DNA of 64,000 bases from contig NZ_JACHEH010000003.1 of the NCBI RefSeq assembly GCF_014201415.1, forward strand, positions 434,001-498,000, in the 5' to 3' direction. The position numbers and the translations under genes are program-made. Source of the stretch: Chelatococcus composti. Its GTDB lineage: Bacteria; Pseudomonadota; Alphaproteobacteria; Rhizobiales; Beijerinckiaceae. The notes below the pieces were generated by a model, which was given only the letters and a program-made list of their open reading frames with translations, was not told where the DNA came from and made no database searches. This document shows positions 35,112 through 43,485 of this stretch, one piece after another (position 1 is the stretch's first letter; each line of letters starts with the position of its first letter).

Positions 35112-36344
35112 TCAGCGGTGCGCCCGCATCAGCATCATCAGGACGCCGCCGACGACGAGCGCCCAGAACGCAGCGCCGATGCCGAGAAAGGAGGTGCCCG
35201 AGGCCGCGGTGACGAAGGTCGCGACGGCGGACAGGCGCTCCTTCTCGCCGGAGAGGGCAGCGACGAGCGCACCGGCAAGGCTCGCGAGCAGGGCAAGGCC
35301 CGCCACCGCCTCGATGAGCAGCGGCGGCGAGGCGGCGATGAAGGCCGCGGCAAAGCCTGCGCCGAGGCCGAGCAGCACATAGGTGCCGCCGGCGACCGTC
35401 GCCGCGATGTAGCGCCGGCGCGGATCGGCATGGGCCTCGGGCCCGGCGCACAGGGCGGCCGTTATGGCGGCGAGGTTGACGAGGTGACCGCCGAAGAGGG
35501 CGATGATGCCGCTCGCGAGGCCGGTGGACACGAAGATGGGCTTCACGTCCGGCTGGTAGCCGTTGGTACGCAGCACGGCCAGGCCAGGGATGTTCTGCGA
35601 CGCCATGGTGACGATGAAGAGCGGCAGCGCAATGCCGACCAGCGCATCGAACGTGAAGACGGGCATCACGAACAGGGGCCGCGGCCAGATATCGGCCAGC
35701 GCGCCGTCGGGGATCGACGTGGCGAATACGACGATGAGAGCGGTGACGACCACCGCCACCGGCACGGCATAGAGCCGGGCGACGCGCATGGTCACCGCCC
35801 AGGCCAGCACGATGGGCAGGGCGAGCAGAGGCATGGTGCCGACGGCGCGCACCGGTGCGAGGCACAGGTCCATCAGCACGCCAGCCAGCATGGCGCTGGC
35901 GAGCGAGACGGGAATGGCAGCGACGGCGCGGCCGAAGGTGCGCCACAGGCCGGCGACCACGACGAGCCCGGCGGCGACTGTGAAGGCGCCGGTTGCCGCG
36001 GCATAGCCGCCTTCGACCGCGCCCGTTGCGACGAGCAGCGCCGCGCCCGGCGTGGACCAGGCGATGCTGATCGGCATGCGCGAGCGCAGGGACAGGAAGG
36101 CCCCGAGGAGCCCCTTGATGACGCAGAGGGCGAGGAGGCCGGAGGCAGCCTGCGCGGGCGTTGCCCCGGCAGCGGTGAGCCCCTGCAGCACGATGGCGAA
36201 GGACGAGGCAAAGCCCACGACCGCCGCGAGAAAGCCGGCGAAGATGGGCTGGGCGGCGGGGCCGCTCGCAGGTGCGGAGGCGCCGGCGACGGAATGGGCG
36301 GGGGCGGCGCCGTCCCCGGCGGCGGTGGTGGTTTCGGAGCGCAT
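35112..36344 (-). CDS. benE: BenE-family benzoate/H+ symporter-like transporter
   Basis: A 410-residue membrane protein with about twelve hydrophobic segments. BenE features include FLAAVVGFASSFAIVLQGL, FTFDALVGIALPLFIVTMASQNIPGLAVL in parts (LPLFIVTMASQNIPGL), LFGGHLVNLAAITAALCAGPEAH, and GTSFLGIGAAFWAL. No benzoate-degradation genes are adjacent, so the substrate is uncertain. It is divergent from a GntR regulator, with a palindromic operator in the 82-nt gap, so repression by that regulator is likely. Confidence 0.88.
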   Translation of the reverse strand: MRSETTTAAGDGAAPAHSVAGASAPASGPAAQPIFAGFLAAVVGFASSFAIVLQGLTAAGATPAQAASGLLALCVIKGLLGAFLSLRSRMPISIAWSTPGAALLVATGAVEGGYAAATGAFTVAAGLVVVAGLWRTFGRAVAAIPVSLASAMLAGVLMDLCLAPVRAVGTMPLLALPIVLAWAVTMRVARLYAVPVAVVVTALIVVFATSIPDGALADIWPRPLFVMPVFTFDALVGIALPLFIVTMASQNIPGLAVLRTNGYQPDVKPIFVSTGLASGIIALFGGHLVNLAAITAALCAGPEAHADPRRRYIAATVAGGTYVLLGLGAGFAAAFIAASPPLLIEAVAGLALLASLAGALVAALSGEKERLSAVATFVTAASGTSFLGIGAAFWALVVGGVLMMLMRAHR

Positions 36345-36393
36345 GGCAGTGCGACGGGCTTGCCGGTTGAAATGCGGCCGGGAGTATTGCTAA

Positions 36394-36405
36394 ATTGGAT
36401 CCAAT
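36394..36405. promoter_or_regulatory. Perfect 12-bp palindrome, probable GntR (FCD) operator
   Basis: ATTGGATCCAAT is an exact palindrome lying 50 nt before the benE start and 22 nt before the GntR start. A half site ATTGGAT recurs at 36418-36424. FCD-type GntR proteins commonly bind such TTGGATCCAA-like sites; the binding itself is inferred. Confidence 0.65.
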
Positions 36406-36426
36406 CGACAAGTAGATATTGGATGC

Positions 36427-37146
36427 ATGCCGATGGATGATGCACGGCGCCCCGGCATGGCTGACGGAAGCGAGGCAGTGGCGGCCCTCGTGTCCGATGC
36501 CCCGCCGCGCTACCGCACCGCGACCGAGTTCGTGGAGGCGACCCTGCGCCGGGGGATCCTGAGCGGGCGGCTGCCCGGTGGCACGCCCCTTCGGCAGGAG
36601 GAGCTGGCGCGGCTCTTCAACGTGAGCCGCATGCCGGTGCGCGAGGCGCTGCGGCAGCTCGAGGCACAGGCGCTTATCGACTTCGTGCCGCACAAGGGTG
36701 CGGTCGTCACCGACATCTCGGCCGAGGATGCGGCCGACAACTATGCCATCCGCCGGGCGCTCGAGCCCGTGGCGTTCACGCTCTCCATACCGCATCTCGA
36801 CGCGCAGGACTTCGCTCGCGCCGAGGAACTGATTGTGGAACTTGACTCCGAGCAGGAGCCGGGCCGCATGGGCGAGCTCAACCGGCGCTTCCATATGTCG
36901 CTCTATGCGCGTGCCGGGCGCCCGAGGCTGCTGGCGCTCACCGAGCAGCAGCTCGCCGCCGCGGACCGCTACGTGCGCTTTCACCTTGCCGCCAAGGGGC
37001 AGGAGCACATGGCCCAGGATGATCACCGCGCAATGCTGGCGGCGGCGCGCGAGCGCAACGTGGAGCGGGCCGTGGCCGTTCTCCTCGGCCATCTCGATAC
37101 TGCGGCCGCCACCATCGACGCCTTCTTCCGCGAGTGGGCCGGCTGA
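36427..37146 (+). CDS. GntR-family regulator, FCD (FadR-like) type
   Basis: A 239-residue regulator: winged helix-turn-helix (about 30-95) with LPGGTPLRQEELARLFNVSRMPVREALRQLEAQ in parts (LRQEELARLFNVSRMPVREA), then an all-helical FCD ligand domain ending in AMLAAARERNVERAVAVLLGHL. Two start ATGs (36427 and 36433) are possible. It is divergent from the BenE-like transporter and probably represses it and itself through the palindrome at 36394. Confidence 0.93.
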   Translation: MPMDDARRPGMADGSEAVAALVSDAPPRYRTATEFVEATLRRGILSGRLPGGTPLRQEELARLFNVSRMPVREALRQLEAQALIDFVPHKGAVVTDISAEDAADNYAIRRALEPVAFTLSIPHLDAQDFARAEELIVELDSEQEPGRMGELNRRFHMSLYARAGRPRLLALTEQQLAAADRYVRFHLAAKGQEHMAQDDHRAMLAAARERNVERAVAVLLGHLDTAAATIDAFFREWAG

Positions 37147-37221
37147 TTCGGCATTTGGCAGCGGCGTTCGCCTGCGCTAGATGGCGGGTGACGGCTCACG
37201 CGTGAAAAGCATCCGAGGATC

Positions 37222-39033
37222 ATGGCTCCGCCCCTCCTGCAACTGACCGACATCCACCTGACCTTCGGCGGCACGCCGCTCCTGACGGGCGCCGAGCTCA
37301 GCGTCGGAGAGGGGGAGCGGCTCTGCCTCGTGGGCCGCAACGGCTCGGGCAAGTCGACGCTGCTCAAGATCGCCGCCGGTCTGGTGGAGCAGGACCGGGG
37401 CGAGCGCTTTGTCCAGCCCACGGCGACGATCCGCTATCTGCCGCAGGAGCCGGACCTGTCGGCCTTTCCCACGACACTCGCCTACGTGGAGGCGGGGCTC
37501 GCGCCGGGGGACGACGCCTATCGGGCACGCTATCTCCTCGAGCAGCTCGGCCTCACGGGCGAGGAGGCGCCGGCCAACCTCTCGGGCGGGGAGGCCCGCC
37601 GCGCTGCGCTGGCGCGCGTGCTGGCGCCCGAGCCGGACATCCTGCTTCTCGACGAGCCGACCAACCACCTCGACCTGCCAGCCATCGAATGGCTGGAGAG
37701 CGAGCTCAAGGCCATGCGCTCGGCGCTCGTGCTCATCAGCCACGACCGCCGTTTCCTCGAAAGCCTGTCGCGCGCCACCGTCTGGCTCGACCGCGGCGTC
37801 ACACGCCGGCTCGATAAGGGCTTCGCCGCCTTCGAGGCCTGGCGCGACGAAATCCTGGAGCAGGAGGAGCGCGAGCGCCACAAGCTCGACCGCAAGATCG
37901 CCATGGAGCTCGACTGGCTGCGCTACGGCGTCACCGCCCGCCGCAAGCGCAACCAGCGGCGCCTCGCCGAGCTGGGCGCCATGCGCCGGGAGCGGCGCGA
38001 GCAGCGCCGGGTGCTCGGCAACGTCGACATGACGGTGAGCGAGGCAGACCTGTCGGGCACACTCGTCATTGAGGCCAGGCACATCAGCAAGTCCTACGGC
38101 GAGCGCCGCATCGTCGACGATTTCTCCATCCGCATCCTGCGGGGCGAGCGGGTCGCCATTGTCGGCGCCAACGGCGCCGGCAAGACGACGCTCGTGGAGA
38201 TGCTGACGGGCCGCCTCGCGCCCGATACCGGCACGGTGCGGCTGGGGTCCAACGTTGTCATGGCGCGGCTCGACCAGACGCGCTCGGCCCTCGACCCCGA
38301 GGCGAGCCTGACGGATGTGCTGACCGACGGCGCCGGTGACACTGTCGTGGTGAACGGCCAGTCCCGCCATGTCGTCAGCTACATGAAGGACTTCCTCTTT
38401 TCGCCGGAGCAGGCGCGCACGCCGGTCAAGGTGCTCTCCGGCGGCGAGCGGGCACGGCTGCTCCTGGCCAAGGCCCTCGCCAGCCCGTCCAACCTGCTCG
38501 TGCTCGACGAGCCGACCAACGACCTCGACCTCGAAACGCTCGACCTGCTACAGGAGATGCTGGCCGATTATGCCGGCACGGTCCTCCTCGTCAGCCACGA
38601 CCGCGATTTCCTCGACCGGGTGGCGACATCAGTCCTGATGGCGGAAGGGCAGGGGCGCTTCGTCGAATATGCCGGCGGCTACAGCGACATGGTGGCCCAG
38701 CGCGGCAGCGGCGTCGGCGCGCGCACGGTGGAGAAGGCCAAGGCCCAGAAGGCGCCGAAGCCCGCGGCCGAGAAGCCGGCCGCGCCGGCCCCTCGCCGGA
38801 AGCTGAGCTTCAAGGACAGGCACGCGCTCGAAACCCTGCCCGCGCGCATTGCGGAGCTCGAGAAGGCGGTGGCCGAGCTGGCGGCAAAGCTCTCCGATGA
38901 AACGTTCTACGCCCGCGATCCGGAAGGCTTCGCGCGCGTGAGCGCCAGGCTCGCCGAGGTGCAGGGCGAGCTTTCCGCCGCGGAGGAGCGCTGGCTGGAG
39001 CTCGAAATGTTGCGTGAGGAGCTGGAAGGCTAG
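37222..39033 (+). CDS. uup: ABC-F family ATPase, Uup-like
   Basis: A 603-residue soluble protein with two ABC domains and no membrane segment. Walker A motifs are GRNGSGKST (38-46) and GANGAGKTT; signatures are NLSGGEARRAALARV and VLSGGERARLLLAKA; Walker B motifs are LLLDEPTNHLD and LVLDEPTNDLD. The linker between them is charged and the C-terminus forms a coiled coil (LPARIAELEKAVAELAAKL), as in Uup. ABC-F proteins act on ribosomes or DNA-related processes. Confidence 0.93.
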   Translation: MAPPLLQLTDIHLTFGGTPLLTGAELSVGEGERLCLVGRNGSGKSTLLKIAAGLVEQDRGERFVQPTATIRYLPQEPDLSAFPTTLAYVEAGLAPGDDAYRARYLLEQLGLTGEEAPANLSGGEARRAALARVLAPEPDILLLDEPTNHLDLPAIEWLESELKAMRSALVLISHDRRFLESLSRATVWLDRGVTRRLDKGFAAFEAWRDEILEQEERERHKLDRKIAMELDWLRYGVTARRKRNQRRLAELGAMRRERREQRRVLGNVDMTVSEADLSGTLVIEARHISKSYGERRIVDDFSIRILRGERVAIVGANGAGKTTLVEMLTGRLAPDTGTVRLGSNVVMARLDQTRSALDPEASLTDVLTDGAGDTVVVNGQSRHVVSYMKDFLFSPEQARTPVKVLSGGERARLLLAKALASPSNLLVLDEPTNDLDLETLDLLQEMLADYAGTVLLVSHDRDFLDRVATSVLMAEGQGRFVEYAGGYSDMVAQRGSGVGARTVEKAKAQKAPKPAAEKPAAPAPRRKLSFKDRHALETLPARIAELEKAVAELAAKLSDETFYARDPEGFARVSARLAEVQGELSAAEERWLELEMLREELEG

Positions 39034-39082
39034 GGCGCGCTTGTCCTCGCCGCGCTGCTCTGCATAGTGGTGCTGCCGCGCC

Positions 39083-40993
39083 TTGCGGCAGTGCTGGGCC
39101 CCTGCTTTGTCCGAGAACATTGCCAGACTGCGTCCGTTTCTCGTGCTCGTCGCAGTGCTCGGGCTCGCGGGCGGGTTCGTGCTCCGCTTCCTGGGCCACG
39201 GCGATGCGGCGCCCTATGTCTGGGCGGCGGCGACGGTGCCGGTTCTCGGCGCCCTCGTGGCCGAGATCGTCACCAGCCTGCGGCGCGGCGACGTCGGGCT
39301 CGACATCGTCGCGGCCCTGTCCATGTCGGGCGCGCTCGCACTGGGCGAGACGCTTGCAGGCGCCGTCGTGGCACTGATGTATGCCGGCGGCCAGTATCTC
39401 GAGTTCTATGCCGAGGGGAGGGCCCGGCGGGAGATGCGGGCGCTGCTGTCGCGCGTGCCGCGCAGCGCCCTGCGCTACGACGGGGAGGGGCGCGTTGTCG
39501 AAGTGCCGCTATCAGACGTCCGGCCCGGCGAGCGTCTCCTCATCCGCCAGGGCGATGTGCTGCCCGTGGACGGCCGGGTGATCGACGAGGCGGCGACCAT
39601 TGACCAGTCCGCCATCACGGGGGAATCCGTGCCGGTGCACCTGTCGCCGGGACGCGAGGCCCTGAGCGGCACAACCAACATCGGCGCGGCCTTCGACCTG
39701 CTCGTGCTGAGGCCGGCGGCTGCCAGCACCTATGCCGGCATCGTCCGCCTCGTCGAGGAGGCGCAGAAGGCCAAGGCGCCGATGACGCGCCTCGCCGACC
39801 GCTATGCCATCGCCTTCCTCGCCGCCACCGTGCTGCTCGCCGGCGCTGCCTGGTTTCTCAGCGGCGATCCGGTGCGGGCACTCGCCGTTCTCGTCGTGGC
39901 AACGCCCTGCCCGCTCATCCTCGCCGTGCCTGTCGCGCTGGTGGCCGGGTTGTCGCAGGCGGCGCGGCACGGCGTGCTCATCAAGGGCGGAGGGGCGCTC
40001 GAGGCGCTGTCGCAGGCGCGCACGGCCGTTCTCGACAAGACGGGGACGCTGACGTTCGGCCGCGCCCGCCTTGTCGACGTGCGCGTTTTCGCCAGCACGG
40101 ACGGGGAGGGCGATGCCGACGAGGCGCTGCGGCTCGCCGCCTCGCTCGACCAGGCGTCGGCCCATGTGGTTGCCGAGGCGCTGATCGAGGCCGCGGAGGA
40201 GCGCGGGCTCGCCCTGTCCGCGCCGCATGATGTCCGCGAGACCGCGGGCAGGGGACTCTCCGGCCGGGTTGAGGGCCGGATGGTCGCCGTCGGCAGCCTG
40301 TCCTATGTCGGCGAGCATCTCGGCGGGGCCCTGCCCTGGATCGAAGGCATCGATGGCCGCATGACGGCGGTCGCCGTGGCGGTGGACGGGCGCCTGCGGG
40401 CGGTGCTTCTGCTCGCCGATCTCCTCCGGCCAGATGCTGCGGCCCTGCTTGCGCGTCTTGGTGAGGAGGGGGTGTCGCGCCTTATTCTTGCTTCCGGCGA
40501 CCGCAGCGACATCGTCGCCGAGGTCGCTGCCGGCCTGCCGCTGTCGGAGGCGCACGGCGATCTGACGCCCGAGGACAAGCTGGCCATCGTGCGGCAGGAG
40601 CGCCGCAAGGGTGCCGGCGCGGTAATGATGATCGGCGACGGCATCAATGACGCACCGGCCCTGGCGGAGGCGGATGTCGGCATCGCTGTCGGCGCCCGCG
40701 GGGCAAGCGCCTCGGCCGAAGCGGCCAATGTCGTGCTGCTGGTGGACGGCCTCAAGCCGGTGGCCGATGCGCTTCTCATCGCCCGGCGCTCCCGCCGCAT
40801 CGCGCTGCAGAGCGTCTATGTCGGCATCGGCCTTTCGGGGCTCGGCATGCTTGCCGCCGCGGCCGGCTTCCTCGCCCCCGTGCAGGGAGCGCTGCTGCAG
40901 GAGGCGATCGACGTGGCCGCCATCATGAACGCGCTGAGAGCACTGGCGTCGGCACCGGGGGCGAGGCGGAGTGCTCCGGACAAGGTGTCGTGA
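39083..40993 (+). CDS. Heavy-metal P1B-type ATPase without N-terminal metal domain
   Basis: A 636-residue metal-transporting ATPase. The actuator motif is TGES (179-182), the phosphorylation site Asp318 in LDKTGTLTF, and the hinge MIGDGINDAPALAEAD. The transmembrane metal motif is TPC (T274-P275-C276, in ATPCPLILAVP) and not CPC or SPC. The usual HP dipeptide in the nucleotide domain is replaced by His361-Val362. There is no N-terminal HMA domain and the first segment starts at about residue 17. Metal specificity cannot be read. The start is TTG at 39083 or TTG at 39107. Confidence 0.9.
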   Translation: MRQCWAPALSENIARLRPFLVLVAVLGLAGGFVLRFLGHGDAAPYVWAAATVPVLGALVAEIVTSLRRGDVGLDIVAALSMSGALALGETLAGAVVALMYAGGQYLEFYAEGRARREMRALLSRVPRSALRYDGEGRVVEVPLSDVRPGERLLIRQGDVLPVDGRVIDEAATIDQSAITGESVPVHLSPGREALSGTTNIGAAFDLLVLRPAAASTYAGIVRLVEEAQKAKAPMTRLADRYAIAFLAATVLLAGAAWFLSGDPVRALAVLVVATPCPLILAVPVALVAGLSQAARHGVLIKGGGALEALSQARTAVLDKTGTLTFGRARLVDVRVFASTDGEGDADEALRLAASLDQASAHVVAEALIEAAEERGLALSAPHDVRETAGRGLSGRVEGRMVAVGSLSYVGEHLGGALPWIEGIDGRMTAVAVAVDGRLRAVLLLADLLRPDAAALLARLGEEGVSRLILASGDRSDIVAEVAAGLPLSEAHGDLTPEDKLAIVRQERRKGAGAVMMIGDGINDAPALAEADVGIAVGARGASASAEAANVVLLVDGLKPVADALLIARRSRRIALQSVYVGIGLSGLGMLAAAAGFLAPVQGALLQEAIDVAAIMNALRALASAPGARRSAPDKVS

Positions 40994-41100
40994 ACAGCTG
41001 GTGGCGACAGCCGCACCGATTGGGCGTGGCCCGCGGCGCTGCTCTGCGCTAAACGGGGGAGCCTGAATCGGCATGTCCCGCCGCCTGCCCGGAGGAAGCG

Positions 41101-41733
41101 ATGCGTCTGGTCGAAGCCCTGGCAATCCGCCCGCTCGTCGCCATCCTGCGCGGCGTGACGCCGGAGGAAGTCGTCGCCGTCGGCCAGGTACTGGTCGATG
41201 CCGGCTTCTCCATCGTCGAGGTCCCGCTCAACTCTCCCCGTCCGCTTGAGAGCATCGCACGCCTTGCGGAGGCCTTCGGCGAGCGGGCGCTGATCGGTGC
41301 CGGAACAGTGACGACGACGGCGGAGGTGAAGGGTGTCGCCGAGGCGGGCGGACGCATCGTCGTCAGCCCCCATTTCGATGAGGCGGTGGTGACGATGGCT
41401 CTCGGGCGCGGGCTCGACGTGCTGCCAGGCTGCATGACGCCTTCGGAGATCTTCGCGGCGCGCCGGGCTGGTGCCGAGGCTGTCAAGATATTCCCGGCGG
41501 AAATCGTTGGCGTCGCAGGGGTCAAGGCGCTGCGTTCCGTCCTGCCCCGGGATCTCAGGATCATGCCCGTCGGCGGCATCTCCCCGGAGAACATGGGCGC
41601 GTTCGCGCGGGCGGGCGCCGACGGCTTCGGCATCGGCTCAGCCCTCTACAAGCCCGGCATGACCCTCGACGAGATCGCCCGCGCGGCTGAACGCTTCGTG
41701 GCCGCCGGCAACGAGGCCTTCGGCGCCGCGTAG
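41101..41733 (+). CDS. dgoA: 2-dehydro-3-deoxy-6-phosphogalactonate aldolase (KDPG/KDPGal aldolase family)
   Basis: A 210-residue class I aldolase that splits a 2-keto-3-deoxy-6-phosphosugar acid into pyruvate and glyceraldehyde 3-phosphate. Schiff-base Lys129 lies in AEAVKIFPAE and catalytic Glu40 in SIVEVPLNSP. The EVPLNSPRPLESI segment resembles DgoA (galactonate route) more than Eda. GGAGGAAG precedes the ATG. No dgoK/dgoD neighbours are present, so the pathway role rests on sequence flavour. Confidence 0.88.
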   Translation: MRLVEALAIRPLVAILRGVTPEEVVAVGQVLVDAGFSIVEVPLNSPRPLESIARLAEAFGERALIGAGTVTTTAEVKGVAEAGGRIVVSPHFDEAVVTMALGRGLDVLPGCMTPSEIFAARRAGAEAVKIFPAEIVGVAGVKALRSVLPRDLRIMPVGGISPENMGAFARAGADGFGIGSALYKPGMTLDEIARAAERFVAAGNEAFGAA

Positions 41734-42066
41734 CCCCTCCTCCCTCGTCTTTCGTCTTTTCTTGCCCTCCTGCTTCTCCGGCGCAGCGCTCGCGCGCGCA
41801 CGCATACCGTCTTCTTGCGTGCGCCGTTCGACGGGGGGCCGCCGGAGCCTGCCCTCGTCCCTGCTAATCGAAACGCATTAGTTGATAGGCTTCTCCTCCT
41901 CCACGGGAGTGACATACTCGAGCGGTCAAGAAGAAGCGACAAAATGGCTGGTTGAAACCTTCGGGCTTCGGCAACCTCGGTGCCATTCGTCGACGCTGTG
42001 TAATCGAACCTGTCTCGTGACCATAGAGAAAAGTTCTGCGTTTCTATTCGACGAGGGAGAGACGAT
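41734..42066. other. 333-nt gap upstream of the SGGN secretion locus
   Basis: No gene is seen. The sequence becomes less GC-rich from about 41860 than its surroundings. An inverted repeat CTAAT-N8-ATTAG lies at 41864-41881. GAGGGAGAG at the very end is the ribosome-binding site of the next gene. The promoter of the secretion locus should lie here but I cannot place -35/-10 elements with confidence. Confidence 0.5.
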
Positions 42067-43398
42067 ATGCCCCTGAACGACAATGACACCTATGGAGTCG
42101 ACCAGAATAACGGTATAATCGATAACGACTTCAACATGAACGTCGGAACGGCGAGCCAGGTCGGCTTCTTCAACTTCGGCGGTGCCGTGCAGGGTATAAG
42201 CAGCGGCGGCAACGGGCAGTTCAACACGTCCGGAATCTCCGACACCAGTGGCATCGACGGTTGGTTCAACGGGAACGACTACTATTCCGTGGACCAGGAC
42301 AATGAGCTTGTCGACAACGACAGCAACAGCAATGTCGGCACGCTCTCCCAGGCTGGTCTGTTCAACTTCGGCGGCCTGACGCAGGGAACGACGAGTGGCG
42401 GCAACGGCCAGTCGAACACGTCCCTCATTCAGGACGGCGGCATGGGGTCAGGCTGGTTCACCGGCAATGACCAGTTCCGTGTCGACCAGTACAACGGCCT
42501 GGCCGACAACGATGAGAACACGCAGGTCGGCGACATCACCCAGATGGGCGGTCTGAACTTCGCCGGCGCCAGCCAGATCATCGGGAGCGGCGGCAACACC
42601 CAGACCAACAGCACGGGCATCGGCGACGCTGCCGTTTCCTTGGGGCTGTTCACCGGCAACGACACCTACTGGACCGGCCAGTCGAACACCATGTTCGACA
42701 TGGACGCCAACGCCAACGGTTCGGCCATTACGCAGATCGGCGATTTCAACTTTGCCGGTGTGACGCAGGCCATCTCGAGCGGCGGAAACGGTCAGGCCAA
42801 CGTCTCCAGCATCACTGACGTCGGCCTCGGCTTCGGCGCGTTCAACGACAATGACGACTACGAGGTCAGCCAGCAAAGCCTGCTGGAAGACATCGATCAA
42901 AACATGAACGTCGGGACCATCCAGCAGGCCGGGTTCGGGAACCTTGCTGGTGTGGGACAGGGCATCGTCAGCGGCGGCAACGCGCAGGCGAATGCCTCGG
43001 GCATCGTCGACCTTGGCTCGGGCCTCGGGCTGGGGGCCGGCAACGACACCTTCCGGGTCGGCCAGCAGAACATCATGTTTGACAACGACATCAACACCAA
43101 TGTCGGCGTGGTGGCGCAAATCGGCTTCGGCAACGTTGCCGGTATCGACCAGAGCATCTTGAGCGGTGGCAACGGCCAGATGAACACGTCCGCGATAAGC
43201 GACGTCGGCTTCGGCGGTTTCGGTGCCAGCAACGACACCTACACCATCAGCCAGGCCAACATGCTGGCCGACAACGACACAAATGCGAACGGGGCCAGCA
43301 TTTCCCAGGCGTTCGCCTTCAACTTCGCTGACTTCGGTCAGGACATCGTGAGTGGCGGCAACGTGCAGGCCAACACGAGCACCATCGACGACGCATAA
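42067..43398 (+). CDS. Seven-fold SGGN repeat protein with curlin-like segments, probable type I secretion cargo
   Basis: A 443-residue protein that is almost entirely repeat: seven units of 63-64 residues (starting at residues 5, 69, 133, 197, 261, 325 and 388; the last is shorter). Each unit has ND-x-Y/F near its start, a Q-x-N segment, a D-x-D-x-N acidic turn, then Q-x-G-x-x-N-x-A/G-x3-Q, then SGGN-x-Q-x-N and I-x-D. The middle element has exactly the spacing of the E. coli curlin repeat. No signal peptide, membrane segment, cysteine or classical RTX nonapeptide is seen. It is followed by a related protein and by ABC and HlyD genes, so I infer type I export. It is rich in Asn, Gly, Asp and Gln. 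Its function is not known; fibre or beta-solenoid formation is inference. Confidence 0.85.
   Translation: MPLNDNDTYGVDQNNGIIDNDFNMNVGTASQVGFFNFGGAVQGISSGGNGQFNTSGISDTSGIDGWFNGNDYYSVDQDNELVDNDSNSNVGTLSQAGLFNFGGLTQGTTSGGNGQSNTSLIQDGGMGSGWFTGNDQFRVDQYNGLADNDENTQVGDITQMGGLNFAGASQIIGSGGNTQTNSTGIGDAAVSLGLFTGNDTYWTGQSNTMFDMDANANGSAITQIGDFNFAGVTQAISSGGNGQANVSSITDVGLGFGAFNDNDDYEVSQQSLLEDIDQNMNVGTIQQAGFGNLAGVGQGIVSGGNAQANASGIVDLGSGLGLGAGNDTFRVGQQNIMFDNDINTNVGVVAQIGFGNVAGIDQSILSGGNGQMNTSAISDVGFGGFGASNDTYTISQANMLADNDTNANGASISQAFAFNFADFGQDIVSGGNVQANTSTIDDA
42079..43395 (+). repeat. Tandem in-frame coding repeat, seven units of about 192 bp
   Basis: Units begin near 42079, 42271, 42463, 42655, 42847, 43039 and 43228. 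They are conserved in protein motifs (SGGN in every unit, D-x-D in every unit) but diverged in DNA sequence, so the array is old and not a recent slippage product. The constancy of unit length (64, 64, 64, 64, 64, 63, then 56 residues) is striking. Confidence 0.9.
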
Positions 43399-43425
43399 CC
43401 AGACCGACCGACGGACGTGCTCGGG

Positions 43426-43459
43426 ACGCGGACCCGGTGAAGCAGCCGGGTCCGCGTTT
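43426..43459 (+). terminator. Intercistronic hairpin, partial terminator or mRNA stabiliser
   Basis: A perfect 12-bp stem (ACGCGGACCCGG at 43426-43437 paired with 43446-43457, 8-nt loop) followed by only TTT. It lies 28 nt after the first repeat-protein gene and 27 nt before the second. The short U-tract suggests partial termination or protection of the upstream mRNA from decay, giving more cargo than transporter. Confidence 0.7.
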
Positions 43460-43485
43460 CCGACGCCAGCGGAGGGGACGGGACG

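Noticed and set aside
42079-43395. CRISPR array in the repetitive region
   Set aside because: The period of about 192 bp is in-frame and coding with diverged DNA; no short palindromic repeats or spacers.
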